A stretch of DNA of 64,000 nucleotides from Ectocarpus siliculosus (lineage: Eukaryota > Sar > Phaeophyceae > Ectocarpales > Ectocarpaceae), in NCBI GenBank assembly GCA_000310025.1, contig FN648299.1:101512-165511 (forward strand). Reading direction: 5' to 3'. Below the pieces are notes generated by a model. It searched no databases. It was not told the DNA's origin and saw only the letters and a list, made by a program, of their open reading frames with translations. Below are positions 35,721-47,970 of the stretch, piece after piece (position 1 is the first letter of the stretch; every line of letters starts with the position of its first letter). The position numbers were made by a program, and so were the translations under genes.

Positions 35721-36940
35721 TGACTGGAGAGCCGGCGGCAACGAACTCGTTCGGGCTAGCAAGCGAAGAGAACCGAGCACCCGGATACGTGTTCCAGGCC
35801 GGGTTTGGAGGTCTCCCGGCTGCTTTGAGGGCCATCGACGCGCCGGCGATCCTCGGCGAAGGTGTCGGCCCCGGCCGAGTAGCGCGATCATCCGTGAACA
35901 GAAGACGGCTTCGCGAGGATGATAGTGCCCCGATCAGGGAGCCGCTGGCTTGCCACCCTGTGCGGCATCGGCGGGCCAAAGCGAGGGTGTGCATCGCCAT
36001 CCCCGCTACCCACTTGTCAAGCTGCGGCCCTTGTTGCAAACTGCAGTCGACGAACCCGTCCGTGGAAGCAGCCTGAGCCGCCGGGGGAAAGGCAGCGAAG
36101 CATGGTACACGAGAACGCAAACCGGGGGGCAGGTACTAAGAGGACGTCCTTTTCTATTGTGCGAGGCACGCGGATGTGAAACTTTTCTCGTGCTTGGGTG
36201 TTATCATGGTAGACTCGTCGTTCCTCTATTATTTTCGTTCAAACGTTTCTTCATTCAATCCAAGCTGTCTACGACGACAACGCGCATGAAGAAGAGCCGG
36301 CTTCGACCCCACACCGTGCGCGCGCGCGTGAGAAGTGACGAGAAGGAGAGGAGGGTGAAGAGGTTGATAGGTGTATCGCGCAAAGCGGTGGCTTATGTAG
36401 AGATAGCTCTCTCCAGTACCGAAGCACCGCACACATTCATGTACCATGTACTTTGTAGCTGAATCTTTCGGCGTTTAGCAGACCACGGCAATCCGCTAAA
36501 TAGTCGCCCCAGCGGTACCCTCGCAAACTTCTGGCGTTTGGATATATGTGTGTTCGAAATCACGGGGCAGTCACACCAACTGGGGTTTTGGCTCACGCTA
36601 CGCCCAAACAACTGTGGGTAGCGATTGGCCGTTTTATGCTTACCTGGCAACACACCGTGGACTAGGGCGCTGCCATCGACAGATCCCTTCTCGCTCCAAA
36701 ATTTCAGGCAAGCATTGCAAGCTGGGGCACATGCCCGGGCTACATCAACAACTTAATGCGAACTGAACCGTGCTCCGGACACGATTCCTGGGTTTCGCAT
36801 GAGCGTTGTACGTGGATACCATAGAAAAATATTACGCGCTCAAGGAGGATACGGAAAGGCCGGACAACAAAGTCAAAATTCGGGGTCGAGACTCAATTTT
36901 TCTTTCGTCGAGCACCTACAGTATGAACATATCGAATGCA
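34400..36940. repeat. Segmental duplication, copy 1
   Basis: This block aligns with 50290-52675 in the same orientation. It includes the whole SET gene, its downstream flank, and upstream non-coding sequence (for example CTTTGTAGCTGAATC at 36449 against CTATGTAGCTGAATC at 52196, and CTCGCAAACTTCTGGC in both). Coding exons are the best conserved; the intron differs in length (658 against 499 bp). Confidence 0.85.
34539..35994 (-). CDS. SET-domain protein, paralogue 1
   Basis: Two exons, 35994-35461 and 34802-34539, joined in phase 0 (ACGGCG|GTGAGT; AACTCGCAG|GAACAG). Product 265 residues. The N-terminus [20 protein letters not shown] is Arg-rich without acidic residues, like a mitochondrial presequence (inference). 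A poly-Ser run from a GCT/AGC microsatellite (about 35689-35720) precedes the catalytic part. The SET signature [14 protein letters not shown] is near residue 165. [13 protein letters not shown] supplies the conserved Tyr region, and [14 protein letters not shown] is a post-SET-like Cys cluster. These residues form the S-adenosylmethionine and lysine pockets in SET methyltransferases; the substrate is unknown. The domain is short and lacks pre-SET. The start was chosen because Met 35992-35994 is the one conserved in paralogue 2, where the preceding in-frame Met codon is ATA. The frame is open upstream to 36120. Confidence 0.8.
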
Positions 36941-36965
36941 GCAGATATAATCGACCACGAAGAGA

Positions 36966-37170
36966 AAAAAAATATTGTTGCAACATGCGTTGGGAACCGA
37001 TTTACGGGTGATTATACCCATTGCGATTTCACTCGAAGGAGAGGGACGGTCGAATCTTTCTCAACACATACGCACATGCAAGTCTAAGGCAAGCACCGCA
37101 GGAGGAGAAGGTGGTGGAAAGAAACAAAAACGAAAAGTTAAAAATTTTATTCGACCTTCCTCCTGGCCCC
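36966..37170 (+). mobile_element. SINE-related repeat copy
   Basis: Aligns with 53775-53990. Shared segments include GCGATTTCACTCGAAGG (against TCGATTTCACTGAAGG), GGCAAGCACCGCAGGAGGA and CGACCTTCCTCCT. The GGCAA.GTACCGCAGGAGG motif also occurs in the tRNA-derived SINE at 52690-53006, so these are probably related families. Confidence 0.5.
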
Positions 37171-37202
37171 GACTGACATACATGTCAATTTCCCACCGCG
37201 AC

Positions 37203-37670
37203 AGGTGGTCGCCACAACATCAAAACAACACTACAAGCAAACGCGACCAGTCGTGGTTGCAGGCAACATCTGTACGCCTGTCACCAAACTGCATGTTGTT
37301 ATTCAATACAGTCCACTGTATGGAGCAGGAGTTTGATAGGAGGCATGGACACGAGTTGCACAGCGACATGACGTAGTCGAACCACATGTTCGTGATATTT
37401 AGTTGCCGCACGCAACGCGTGGTCGTCATAACATCAAAACAACACCACAAGCAAACGTGACCAGTCGAAGCCGCCGGCATCATCTGTACGCCGGTTACCA
37501 AACTGCGTGTTGTTGTACTGTACAGTTGATTGTACAGCTGTAGTTGTTAGGAGTTTGACAGGAAGCATGCAGTCGAGTTGCACAGCGACAGACTACATAC
37601 AACGTCATGTTCGTGATAGCTGCCGCACGCAACACGTCGTCGCCACAACATCAAGGCAACACCAAAAGCA
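37203..37670. repeat. Tandem repeat, ~218-bp period, 2.1 copies
   Basis: Three starts of the same unit, at about 37203, 37421 and 37637. Each contains CAACATCAAAACAAC or a close variant. The first two continue through GACCAGTCG, CATCTGTACGCC, ACCAAACTGC, GTTTGA.AGGA and GAGTTGCACAGCGACA. The spacings are about 218 and 215 bp. No coding frame spans the units. Confidence 0.85.
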
Positions 37671-37900
37671 AACGTAGGAAGTGGAAAATTACATGGTTGG
37701 GTGTGACGATGGTTCGTAAAGGTTCGGTGCACGTCGCTACTGCACCGTGTGCGTGCGTCTCAAATGGTAGAGTAGCATTTCTCGACGCATACGTGTGGCC
37801 CGCAAAAAAAAATCAACCCCCCGATGTCGGTGTACACTAAAATGTAGTCCAATGTCTGACGACGACATCCTGTGAGTACTATACACTGTTAACATGATAA

Positions 37901-38524
37901 TGTTATGGTATTTGGACACTTGGACTCTACATAGTAAGATACCATCTGGGCGGGTATATCTTTCAGGGATACCCCGACCACCTACCCAGATTGTAGTATT
38001 CCGACTTCAGGCAGGTAGCGGTACAATGGATTTGTGGCAGTAGCAAGCGATGTCCAAGCGTTCCACCTTATGTAGCCCTGCCCCTCTTTTTATCATCGGA
38101 CATTTTCTGCAATTCTTTGCTCAGCTTTCATAGCCACTGTCAGCCTGCTTGCCCCAGTTTGCCCTTGTTTCAATTCTACCCTTTTGCTAGCCGAGAGCGT
38201 AGCTCTCTTGATTTCCACGTGGCGGTGTGGGAGAGGTTTGTGAGGCTCCGTATCCTCGAGCCTAGAGTAGATACTTCAGATGGATTGTTATTTCCCCCTC
38301 TTCATGTTCTAGCCCCTGCGTATATGTCCCCTCAGGGTGGGCTAGTGTTGTTATGGTATTTGGACCCTTGGACTAAGATACCATCTGGGCGGGTATATCT
38401 TTCAGGAATATCCCGACCACCTGCCCAGATTCCTATTATAGTGTTCCGACTTTACAATAGGCAGGTAGCGGTACAATTGTTCCTAGCAGCAGTAGCAAGG
38501 GATGTGCAAGCGTTCCACTTTGCC
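37901..38524. repeat. Direct-repeat pair (~170 bp) flanking 280 bp
   Basis: 37901-38070 and 38348-38524 share TGTTATGGTATTTGGAC, AAGATACCATCTGGGCGGGT, ATATCTTTCAGG and GGCAGGTAGCGGTACAAT, ending CAAGCGTTCCAC. Repeats starting with TG around a short core could be a terminal-repeat retrotransposon in miniature (TRIM). I did not identify a primer-binding site, polypurine tract or target duplication. A 144-codon plus frame (38117-38551) spans the core; it has no recognised domain. Confidence 0.6.
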
Positions 38525-41259
38525 CTGGTGTTGCCTGGGAGTGAGCGATAGCGAGCGACTGAGAGAGGAAGGAAGGATAAGGAAGGAAACAGACTGAAGA
38601 AGCGAAGCGGCTCCAACCTGCACACAGCAGTGGTCGGACTACATAGCTCCACACTGAACCCGCATCAGAGATCGTCACATCTCGTCACAATAACATGATA
38701 TAAAACGCTCCTTGAGAATAGCGAAAGCTCTTATCTATCTATGTACGTAGATCGAACACCGAGAATGAAAGCAATACTAAACGGCCCGTTACAGCACCAC
38801 ACAGCAGCATGGTAACAGCAGGGTGTACTGCGATCTTTGTAGCATCGTCATCATCATCACCATCAGCAATCAACAAATCATCAGCAGTTTGTTGCCGTTC
38901 TCTTCACTCGGCGAAAAGATATGGTACATAAGCAGGCCACACAGACAGGTCTTAGGCAGCGTTCCAGATACGTGTTGCGGCGTTGCGGAACCGCAACATT
39001 TTCGTCGCATAATGGGATATTATCCGCAACATGAGACGGAGCCTTTGTTGCGGCAACAGAGGTTTTGAGAGCGCAGATTTTTCGCCGAAGGCAAAAAAAA
39101 GAAAATCGTTGCGGCACTTTCTCTCGTTGCAGGCGAGAAAAAAAATTGAAAAAAATATGAGGCATTTTTCTGGCCGCAGGAGAGAAAAATTGTCACGTAA
39201 CGAAAAGACGCCCGCAAAAAAAAAACACGACGCATAATAGACTGGTATTCTGTTTCTAACCACAGGTGAACAACGGGTTGTGAACAACATACAAATAGTA
39301 ATTGCACTTTGATGCTGTTTTTTGTATTATTTTTTGCAAGAAAAGTGTCGAATATCGTCCAAAAAATCGCCTTCGGCTTGTCGTTACGGCAACCTGCGGT
39401 TGCTGCATGCACACTTAAGGCCTATGACCTATCTGGAACACTGGTTTTAGCTGTTTCTCGTACACACCCACCCGGCAAACGTTGGATAGAGAGAAAGATT
39501 ACCCGACGGTACCAACGCAGGAACTCTTCAACCGCTTTGCAATGATAAGGAGGGATGATATCTTGACGTACGTATGTATGTGGACTATGTTGTTCTTCGT
39601 TCTGGTAAATGCGACCCACCAATCGGTCCCCGCATCCACGCCATTTTCAGCCTGACAAATTTACGGCGACGCCTCTTCTTTGAACAGATACTGTACCACT
39701 GATTGGTAGGTACTAAGATAGAACAACGTGCTCACTGGCAGCGTATACACTCTACTCTGTATGCGTCTACATGACGATTTACACGAATCCTGTAGACGTG
39801 GTACTTTGTCGGGGCATTTCTCGGGCGGGCATGTGTTCTCTCCGCGCTTGTGTTCACTGTATTTTCTGACAAACCGTGACCAAGACTTTGTGCTGCCGCT
39901 GCGGCTGCTGCTTGCTGCTGTGATGTTCATTTTACTGCCGTAGCTTCCTTTTTTTTCTAGTGTGTGCGTGTTGCAACGGAGTCTTCAAAAAAAGACGAGG
40001 GAAGAAACGGGTGAAGCCTACATAATAACCTTGTATCTATGCATACGGGCACGTTGTATTGTATGTAGACATAATACATGGGTTGCACAATAGGTAGCCT
40101 AGTCTAGACCACACGTAGCCTCACTCCTACTGGGATTGATCAGAAAGTCAAAGCTGTTGCGGCGATGGTGTTCTTGTGTTCCGGGTGAGGCTACATAACG
40201 TCTCGACACGTATCCTTGCGTGCTGCCGCAAGCAACAAGCATAACAACCGCATCAACCAGTCACAGCGACTCTGAAGCAAGCAGCACTTACTTCGATTCT
40301 CGAGCTACAAACGGAAAAGAAGAATTGATCGACCCATCCAGACAGACATCGGCTCCAAGCCCCAAGGACTGCGAGCAGTATACAGTAGTAGTACCAGATA
40401 CTTCTTTTGTGCATGTATGTACGTAATCTATGTAAGTTCCGACCGTTTCCGTGCCTATACAGGGCTGCGCTCTTCTTCCGCATCATGACAGGCCGACCGG
40501 TGCCAAGAGCTGTGAGCGTGGGACAGTGACCGCGAACACCGCACAGACAATACACCCACTCCCGGCACCCCGCTACACCTGGGTCCATCATCGGCACAAT
40601 CGTCCTAATTCACGGTGCATGACTTGTAAATCCACGGGGTGCATGGACGCGTAGATGCGTGCGTGCGAGCAGAACTTCCGCCCACCCACACCTCCTTACC
40701 CGCTTCTCTCCTCTTTCGGTTGTCCGTCGGTTGCGATTGTCAGTCAGGTCGGCGCTGTGCCGTCCCTTCACGTCGTTTGCCGGTGGATATGGATATTGCT
40801 TCCGGCAGAGCGGAGGAGGGTAGAAGGGGAGCGGGCGAGAATGTATGGATCAGACTGGTGTGACTGCTGTGTGACTCAAGCTGTCGCCCCTTGACAGACG
40901 TGTCAAGCACGAACGCCCACACTACTATTCCTAGTACAGTATATTTCCCAAAAAGACGCCCTTGACAAGCCTGTCAACCTTGTCAACTGACATCTATCTT
41001 TGGGTTCAACACTGTGACTCTTGGGTGACTCTTTGTTGCTACTTGCTGTTGCTTTTGCTGTTGTTGCTTACTTCAACATGCGCACGTCATCACCGCCCAC
41101 GATGAAACTTCCCCGCAATTTCTTTCCTACTCGGCACTACAGTTCATCAGCACCCCTTCTACTTCAAGTATGCACAGCAGCACTGCCTTCGTTCAATCTT
41201 TCTTACAATCTTCTGCTTGCCAATTGGAGAGAACCAAACAAAGTGACACACACACGTAC
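38525..41259. other. Interval without a recognised gene
   Basis: AT-rich, with A/T homopolymer blocks at 39060-39240 and short ATC repeats at 38848-38868. The frame at 40220-40426 (peptide TSITTASTSHSDSEASSTYF) has protein-like composition and a possible CAT|GTATGT end, but no partner exon was found. No promoter or RNA gene recognised. Confidence 0.4.
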
Positions 41260-41262
41260 TTA

Positions 41263-44200
41263 GGGCCGTTTTATACATTCCAAATTTTTGTTCAAATGTA
41301 CAAATATTCCGAAAATCTGGACATTGTACGGAGGCGTTTGTCCAAATATATTCAAAAAATCCGGAACGAACCTGGGCCCGAAAATTTGTACCCACTAGCT
41401 TCCAAATTTCCAAAAAATGTCCAAATTTTCCAGCATGCTGGCGGCATCGGTCCTACAACCCCCTGTCAAGGGTGCCAAAGGCCGTACCACAAGGGCTAGA
41501 CAACAGCAGATCTAGCTGAGATGTTGTCTGAGTTATGGCGGACGGCAGCAAACGTGGTGAGACTCCTGTTGCGGTGTTTTTTTCTCGACGGGGCAGCGCG
41601 CGCCTGCCCATGTCCGATCGAGAGGAAATAATGCTCCTGACGAGGTGCACCTAGCAGCTATCTCACCACGACAGCAGGGCTGAGCACAGGGGTGGTCATG
41701 TCGATGCTCGGTCATGGCCTTGTTCCCAAGACGCAGCAGACTGCTGTCGTGCCGCGGCGCCTAAATGGGGACGAGCAAATACTTCCGTGCTTCCTTGCGG
41801 ACATCTGTAGGCGGCGACACTCTCGAGGATGGAGGTACGCATCGATGAACGAGTACGCGTTCAACTGGAGCCGCTGGCACATACCCTGAGCACAAGGACG
41901 AGTCTACCAGGCAAGTGGGAAGAGATGGGAGGCAGACGGGCATGCCCTGTTCGTCTCCAGTAACCCGTTTGCGCTTTGGTTCCCCGCCCTCTGCTATTAT
42001 TCTACTGCTGCAGTGACCCGCTCTTTTTCCTGTCTTGTGCTGTGGTGAACCGATGCGCATATCTGCTCCTGTTTATGCATACACCATGCATCCATCCTTT
42101 GAATATCCGCCCGCTGTCACGCTGGCTGGAAATTGCAACCTCTTCTACTGAGGCTCAACCTTTGTACAAGTACCTGGGTCCATCAGTTTTTCGGTGTCTT
42201 GCTGCTGTAGTTCTTTTAGACTCCATGTGTTTCTGTATTCGGTGTTGTTGCTCATCGAACACGGCTGGCTGCTGTGCTGTGGCATCGCATCATGTGCAGG
42301 AACATGCGACGGCATTGGCGCGCTGTCGAAGATTCGTTCGCCCTGCCTACTTGTTGTGGCGGATACGGTCGAGAGCTTCATACTTCGACCTCACCGTGCG
42401 ATTGACTTTGCGGAGGAGCTGACCTTCGTGTCCCGTGGCACCAACGACGAAACCGTTCTATGCACGCCTAGCCGGCGGACCTACTGCTGCTTGCTGTGGA
42501 GGTATGTGCGGCATCTACACACACTGATGTGACGCCTCTTCAGCCAACTGCTGTCAGCGTTGCTGTAAACGAACGCGTGAAATTGCCCGTAACAGCAGCA
42601 AAAGGGTCAGTTGGGTCTGTATTGGCGTGGGCACAGCACCAGCAGTATCGTAGCGTTCGTTTGCGGCGATGTACTGTAGATTCGAACCACGCCACTGGTT
42701 GTAGATCTAGATCGCTCCTGGACTGCTTGTAGCCCGTTGAGTCGACTCCAGAGGCGGAGCTTGCGTTGGAGCTGCAACCTAGGTAGGGGTGAAAGTATTG
42801 CGTGTTTCGGCAAACCCTGTGGAGCATTGTCGGAAGGAAGGGGTTTGAAGCAGACAACCAACTTGAGACAACCGTCCTCTTTAGCAACGCCGTTTTAGCG
42901 CTGACTCGATTGGACATGAAACGCTTTTTTGGGCGCGGGTTTCCCACTCATTTTTCAATGGCAGTCTTTCTGTGCGTGTATTTATTTTTCCTTGATATCC
43001 TACCTGAAGTACACATTTCAGGGACAGCGTGCATATTGGCGACCTGATCGATGGTTGGGACTGCCTGAAGCAACTGCCAACAAATCCGCAACTTGGACCA
43101 AACGAAATGTCCTGGCCGTGGTGTCTGTGGAAGCGAGTACATGAGTGACACAGGTTGACTTAGGTACCCCGTCCGGAACCCAATTTGTTTCGCGGTGTTT
43201 CGGTACTGGTTTGTGCTGTTTAATTTGACTCGTAGGTTATCTTTCGACCTGAGTCACAAACCCAAAGAAGTTGAGAATTCAATATTGTCTGCAAGGGCTT
43301 CAACCCTTCCCTTCCAACACCCTAGACCCACCTACAACAACAGATACCGGCTATTCCCGCGTGTGCCTCCCGAAACCGTCTTTCGAAAAAAAGGCCGAAA
43401 ACACCGCGGGGTTTCCATTCGGGATTTGGTATAAGTACCTGGTACTACTTCGAGCAACGTATGGTGCAGGACATGAAGTGGGACGAGGGGTGCTTCCCGA
43501 GACGCTACGCTAACTGAAGAGAAACAGTAACAACGAGGCGTCGCCGTCATCCCCCCAACCCTCTTCACCCACCCCTTACCCCAGCCGTGTGCCTCCTGCG
43601 AGTATTTATTTTGTTATTGCGACATTAATTTGTTCGGGACAAATATTGATAATGCTCCTTTCGTGCGGTGGGTCCTGGGTTGTGAGTTGGATGCATGGCA
43701 TCAGCTAACCGGAACCCAACTGTTGTGTTGTTATCTTGCCCCTGCGAATTTCGTCTTCATCTAATGCTTAAGGCGAGCATCCAACGATGCGTTGCCGACT
43801 AAACATCAAGAACACTGGCATGGATAAGCGAGCGGGGTCCGGCGAAGTCGACACGCGCATGACGATGACGATACTGCTTGACGAACAGCGTGGATACCGT
43901 CCGGACACAACCTGGTCCGGGCTAGGAAATGATTTGGTCGGGCGGGCGGGGAATGTTGCGTGGACGTGCTGCCTCGAGGAGACTGTAGATTTGGGATCGT
44001 GGGCAGGGGGTAGAGGAGCCCTGGCTTGGGCTGGGTCGGTGACGGCGGAGGGCGACAGGAGCTTGTGTATTTGCTGTGCGGGGGGGGGTGCTGTTGTCTA
44101 GGTTGGGACCAAGGGGGTCATCAGCGAGAGGGAGGCGGTGGACGAACGAGGGATTGTCGGGTTGGGTTGCGCCATTTCGACAAGCACACACTGGCCGCTA

Positions 44201-47200
44201 CACGGACAAGGGCAGCGAGAACGTTTCGGTAGGCGGTCTTCCATTTGGAGTTGATTTTTGTTTGCTGTCTTCTTCATGGAGAGGTGCTGTGTAAGGTTTT
44301 CTTATGTCTTAACACCAGCCCTTATCACAAAACGCTGAAGGTGTACGTGGCAGACAAATATCCCCCTGCGATGTGCGCTCGCAGCCTTTGCGCTTGGTGT
44401 CTTTGCTTGGTTTTTTGTTGTTCCTGTTCTCAGTGTGCTGCTGCAAAGCACCGGGTAGAGGTGCTTGCCTATACGACGGTTTTGTGGCTTGGTGTGCTCA
44501 TTCAATGAATAAAAGCGAATAGGTTGTGCGGATCGCATGCAGATCACGAGCGTTCTTGGTGATGTCGTGATAGCACACCCCCCACACTAAATTTATGTTT
44601 GAAGGGGTTATTGTTGCGGAATGAGGACTGCCACTCTACGGAGGTGAATGAAACGATGAAGATGCCGGGAGAAATGCCTCGGGCATTGGCCAACCGCGTA
44701 AGAAAAAAACTATAATGCCCCAGGGCGAACTCAAAGTTTTGAGCTTCGGCGAGTTTTTTGGGGGGGAGATTATCATGGAGGGGGGTGCTCTGTACGGCAA
44801 GTGACGTGCTAGACCCACGAAATAGCTCAAGCTCCTGTGGGGAGGTGGCGTTTGTAGTTTACACACCACGAACAACTAAATGTTGGGGATCTTATTCACG
44901 TGGAAGAATGCGTCTGACTCTTCATTCAAGCAAAGTGCAGCATACCATGACCACCGCAGCATGACTAGTGCGATCTCCATCCTCTTCCTGAAAATCACGC
45001 ACGTGGCAGATCGCCCCAAAGAAGGAGCCCACGTGAAAACGACATACACAAGGAACCACACACGTCGCCACGCTGACTGGCAAGCGTGCTACTACACGAC
45101 AAAAAAAAATGCCGGGCATGGGGTGTCAGGCCGAAGTGTATTTTGGAGCATCGGCTCAGCTCTCTTTCCTGTTACCCCCAGTACGAACGCATGCCACAAA
45201 AATATTTGCACCTATGTCAGCAAGGTGCCATTCAATTCTCACGCAATGCTTGGTTCCTGAAGAGAACCTTTGCCTACAAATATTTATTGCGTATAGCACG
45301 ACAACGCAAATTACGAATGCTTTGCTTCGTCTTTGAAAACAAGTACACACGCTACCATTTTACGAGTGGCGAGGAACAAGAAAAAAAAAGGCGTAGTTGC
45401 CACCGTACCGTCCCCGCCGTCCTTTCAAACCAGCAATGGCCATGTGCGTGGGCCTTCCAGGAACCACACCGACATGCATAACCAAGTAAGAATGCGAGGG
45501 ACGCCAAAACCCGAACGTATCGAAAGCACGTTGAAGTTGTGCTAAACAAATGCGTCCCAGAAAATATTTCGCCATCATGCAGGCACGCCATCTGGATCAC
45601 CCCTAGAACAACAAGCCCCCCTTGTATCCCCCCACGCAATTCCTGCTCGCTCTCATCCCTCCCTCATGCTGCGAGATATCCCCCCACCGCTCCGTCAACC
45701 TGCGGCATTTTTTACCATAGCAAAAATATGTGAGAAGGGCGATCGGGGGGAGGTCAGCTGGGTAAAAAAGGCACGGCAACTTTGCTGCTGTACAACTTTG
45801 TTTTTTCTTTCTGGTGCCCCGATCTGCCACTTCGTTTCGCAAGCACTGATGGGACAGCTCAGAAAAGGCGTTCCTTCTTACTGATATAAGCGGAGAATGA
45901 CGCTAAGATGTGATCGTGCAACCTCGTTCTGTTGCAGGAAGGAAATCAAAGGGGTTGCCTGAATCGATTTTGGCTTTCGGGGAGAGGTTTGGTTACCCTT
46001 TGATAGTTGGGGCATCACCTTCACTATTTCGTTCTTGAAAGTAGTAGTCGGTGGCCCATTTCTCCGCGCTGTATCCTGGTTGCCGAGCTCTGCTTTCGCG
46101 CCAGCTGCGTCCCTTGCTCTCGGCAACGTCTTTCTTCTGCCAGTCATCTACTCCGTCACGCGAGGAACGTAATTTTGTTCATCTTCTTCTAGCTTTATGA
46201 GGTGCGGTCGCCGACTGCAGCGGCATTTCGCCTTGATGGCGCAAAAAAGAAGTGGCAACGGTGCGGGACGCTCAGTCAAATATTGCATTGTAGCAGAGTC
46301 GCACCCCAGAAATCTGGCGAGTGCAGGCGAGCAGAGAGCGGTAGGTCTAGGTAAACACGTACCAGTTTTTTCTCGCGTCCTGGTCAGGCATATTCGGTGT
46401 CGGCAACGCCGGAGGGGTGATGGGGTGTAATCCGACAAAAGCGTTGTACTCGTACAATACAATCGACACTTTGTCTCACAAGGACCGCTGGCAGAAAATG
46501 GCTGTTGCTATACTTCTAGACGAACACGCCACAACGCATGAGCGCAAAAAATGCTGCACATGGTATGCATGTCACTACAAAAGATAAACGATATACCACT
46601 GCTGCCGACTTGACCGACGGATTGCAGCAGGTTTCGGCGATACTACTGCTGTATCCGCGACAGCCAGAAAAGTAGACGGCGTGTCGTCTATTATGTAGGT
46701 AGAACACAAGTACTCTCGGCATGTATTTGCCCACACGCAAAAAGTACAGACATGCAGCGGTGGATCACAAATTAGGTACAGCACCTGCGTGGCACCAGCA
46801 TGTTTTGATGTGTATTTAAGAGGACACATGTGGGTGCAGCAGCTTGTACCATGAATACCACCTGGCACATGCTTCGACTTGCAGTGCGAGACAAAGAGTT
46901 GGGGGTGGCGCGGGTGCGAGCGAGTGCGGTGAGACAACAGAGAGGGGACGAGAGCGAGACACACACACACACACACCAGGCGGCGTATACAGAAAACACG
47001 CTTCTAACAGACCTGCTGCTGTAACCTCGAGGCCCGAGACATGATGGCTTCTACTTTCAACAACCTGGCTGGCTCTATCCAGCAAGTAGGACATGCTCTT
47101 GGTATCGTGTTGCTTCGCGCTTCGCCTTGGCCCGGGGTGTTGCCTGGCGCCGAGCAGGGAAAACTGCATGCGGCTGGACCTACAGCAGCGCCATTATCCG

Positions 47201-47469
47201 CCCTGTCTGCTGAATCCAGCCGGGACTTGCCCTTGGTGACCACCAACCCCATCTTTGTTGGGCCCTACCATGGTATTGCGCGTGTGGGGTCGTTGTCTGT
47301 GGAGTGCGGGGTGTGGTTGAAGGGGCACGCCCTCTCGCCATCACATGCGGCGAGATTTATTTGGAAAGTTGCCTTGCAGCGTGTATAAAATGAAAGTGTT
47401 GGTTCCAAATATTTGGACCCAAATTTCCAGAAATTTCGGACAAAAAATTTGGAATGTATAAAACGCCCC
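41263..47469. mobile_element. PIF/Harbinger-like DNA transposon, 6.2 kb
   Basis: The left end GGGCCGTTTTATACATTCC at 41263 and the right end GGAATGTATAAAACGCCCC at 47451-47469 are inverted repeats. They continue for about 31 bp (AAATTTTTGT) with one mismatch before a single-T indel. The direct trinucleotide TTA flanks both ends (41260-41262 and 47470-47472). A 3-bp TWA target duplication and termini starting GGG are hallmarks of the PIF/Harbinger superfamily. No intact DDE transposase was recognised inside. Internal frames (42540-42947 minus, 42802-43047 plus, 47041-47388 plus) are short, so this is a non-autonomous or decayed copy. Subterminal sequence inside each end repeats AAATTT/TCCAAAT motifs. 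Confidence 0.75.
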
Positions 47470-47472
47470 TTA

Positions 47473-47970
47473 GAGACCCCACAAAATAGAATAGGTCACG
47501 GTTGGTTCTAGTCTATCTCGCACGTAGCAAGGTTCTCTTCGGCGATTGCCATTTATTTCATTTTATTTATTTGATTAAAGGAATAATAAAAACACACACA
47601 GAAAGACTACCCATTCGAGATATTTATTTTCGTCTTCACTTCAAATCAGCGCTCACAACACTACTGTAGTGCCGTTTGGTCCAACCCGTGGTCACACAGA
47701 AGAGCCCCTCTCTACCCTCCCCTCCTGCGGTACTTTGCCGTCGATTTTTAATGCCATAAGGCCCTGGTCTTAACCACTTTGGTGCTCCCACACTTCACAC
47801 CCACACCAACAGTTAGTTAGAACAGGAAGATCCACAGAAGTCCCTGTTTGATTGGGTGAAATTATGACAAGAAGACCACTTTTTTTTTTTCTACCTGAAG
47901 TTCCCGCAAGCAATACTATGGGTCAGAATACCCGGACTAACTATATAAAAAATCATTTTTTTCAAATGAT
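47473..47970. other. Intergenic spacer with inverted SINE fragment
   Basis: Sequence between the 6.2-kb transposon and the fold-back element. Apart from the SINE fragment listed separately it holds AT-rich stretches (47555-47600) and a T run (47880-47890). No coding signal. Confidence 0.4.
47631..47747 (-). mobile_element. SINE 3' fragment, inverted
   Basis: The reverse complement reads GGCAAAGTACCGCAGGAGGG, then GGGTAGAGAGGGGCTCT, GTGTGACCACGGGTTGGA and GCGCTGATTTGAAGTGAAGA. This matches 52886-52995 nearly base for base, including the low-complexity AGAGAGGGG. Confidence 0.8.
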
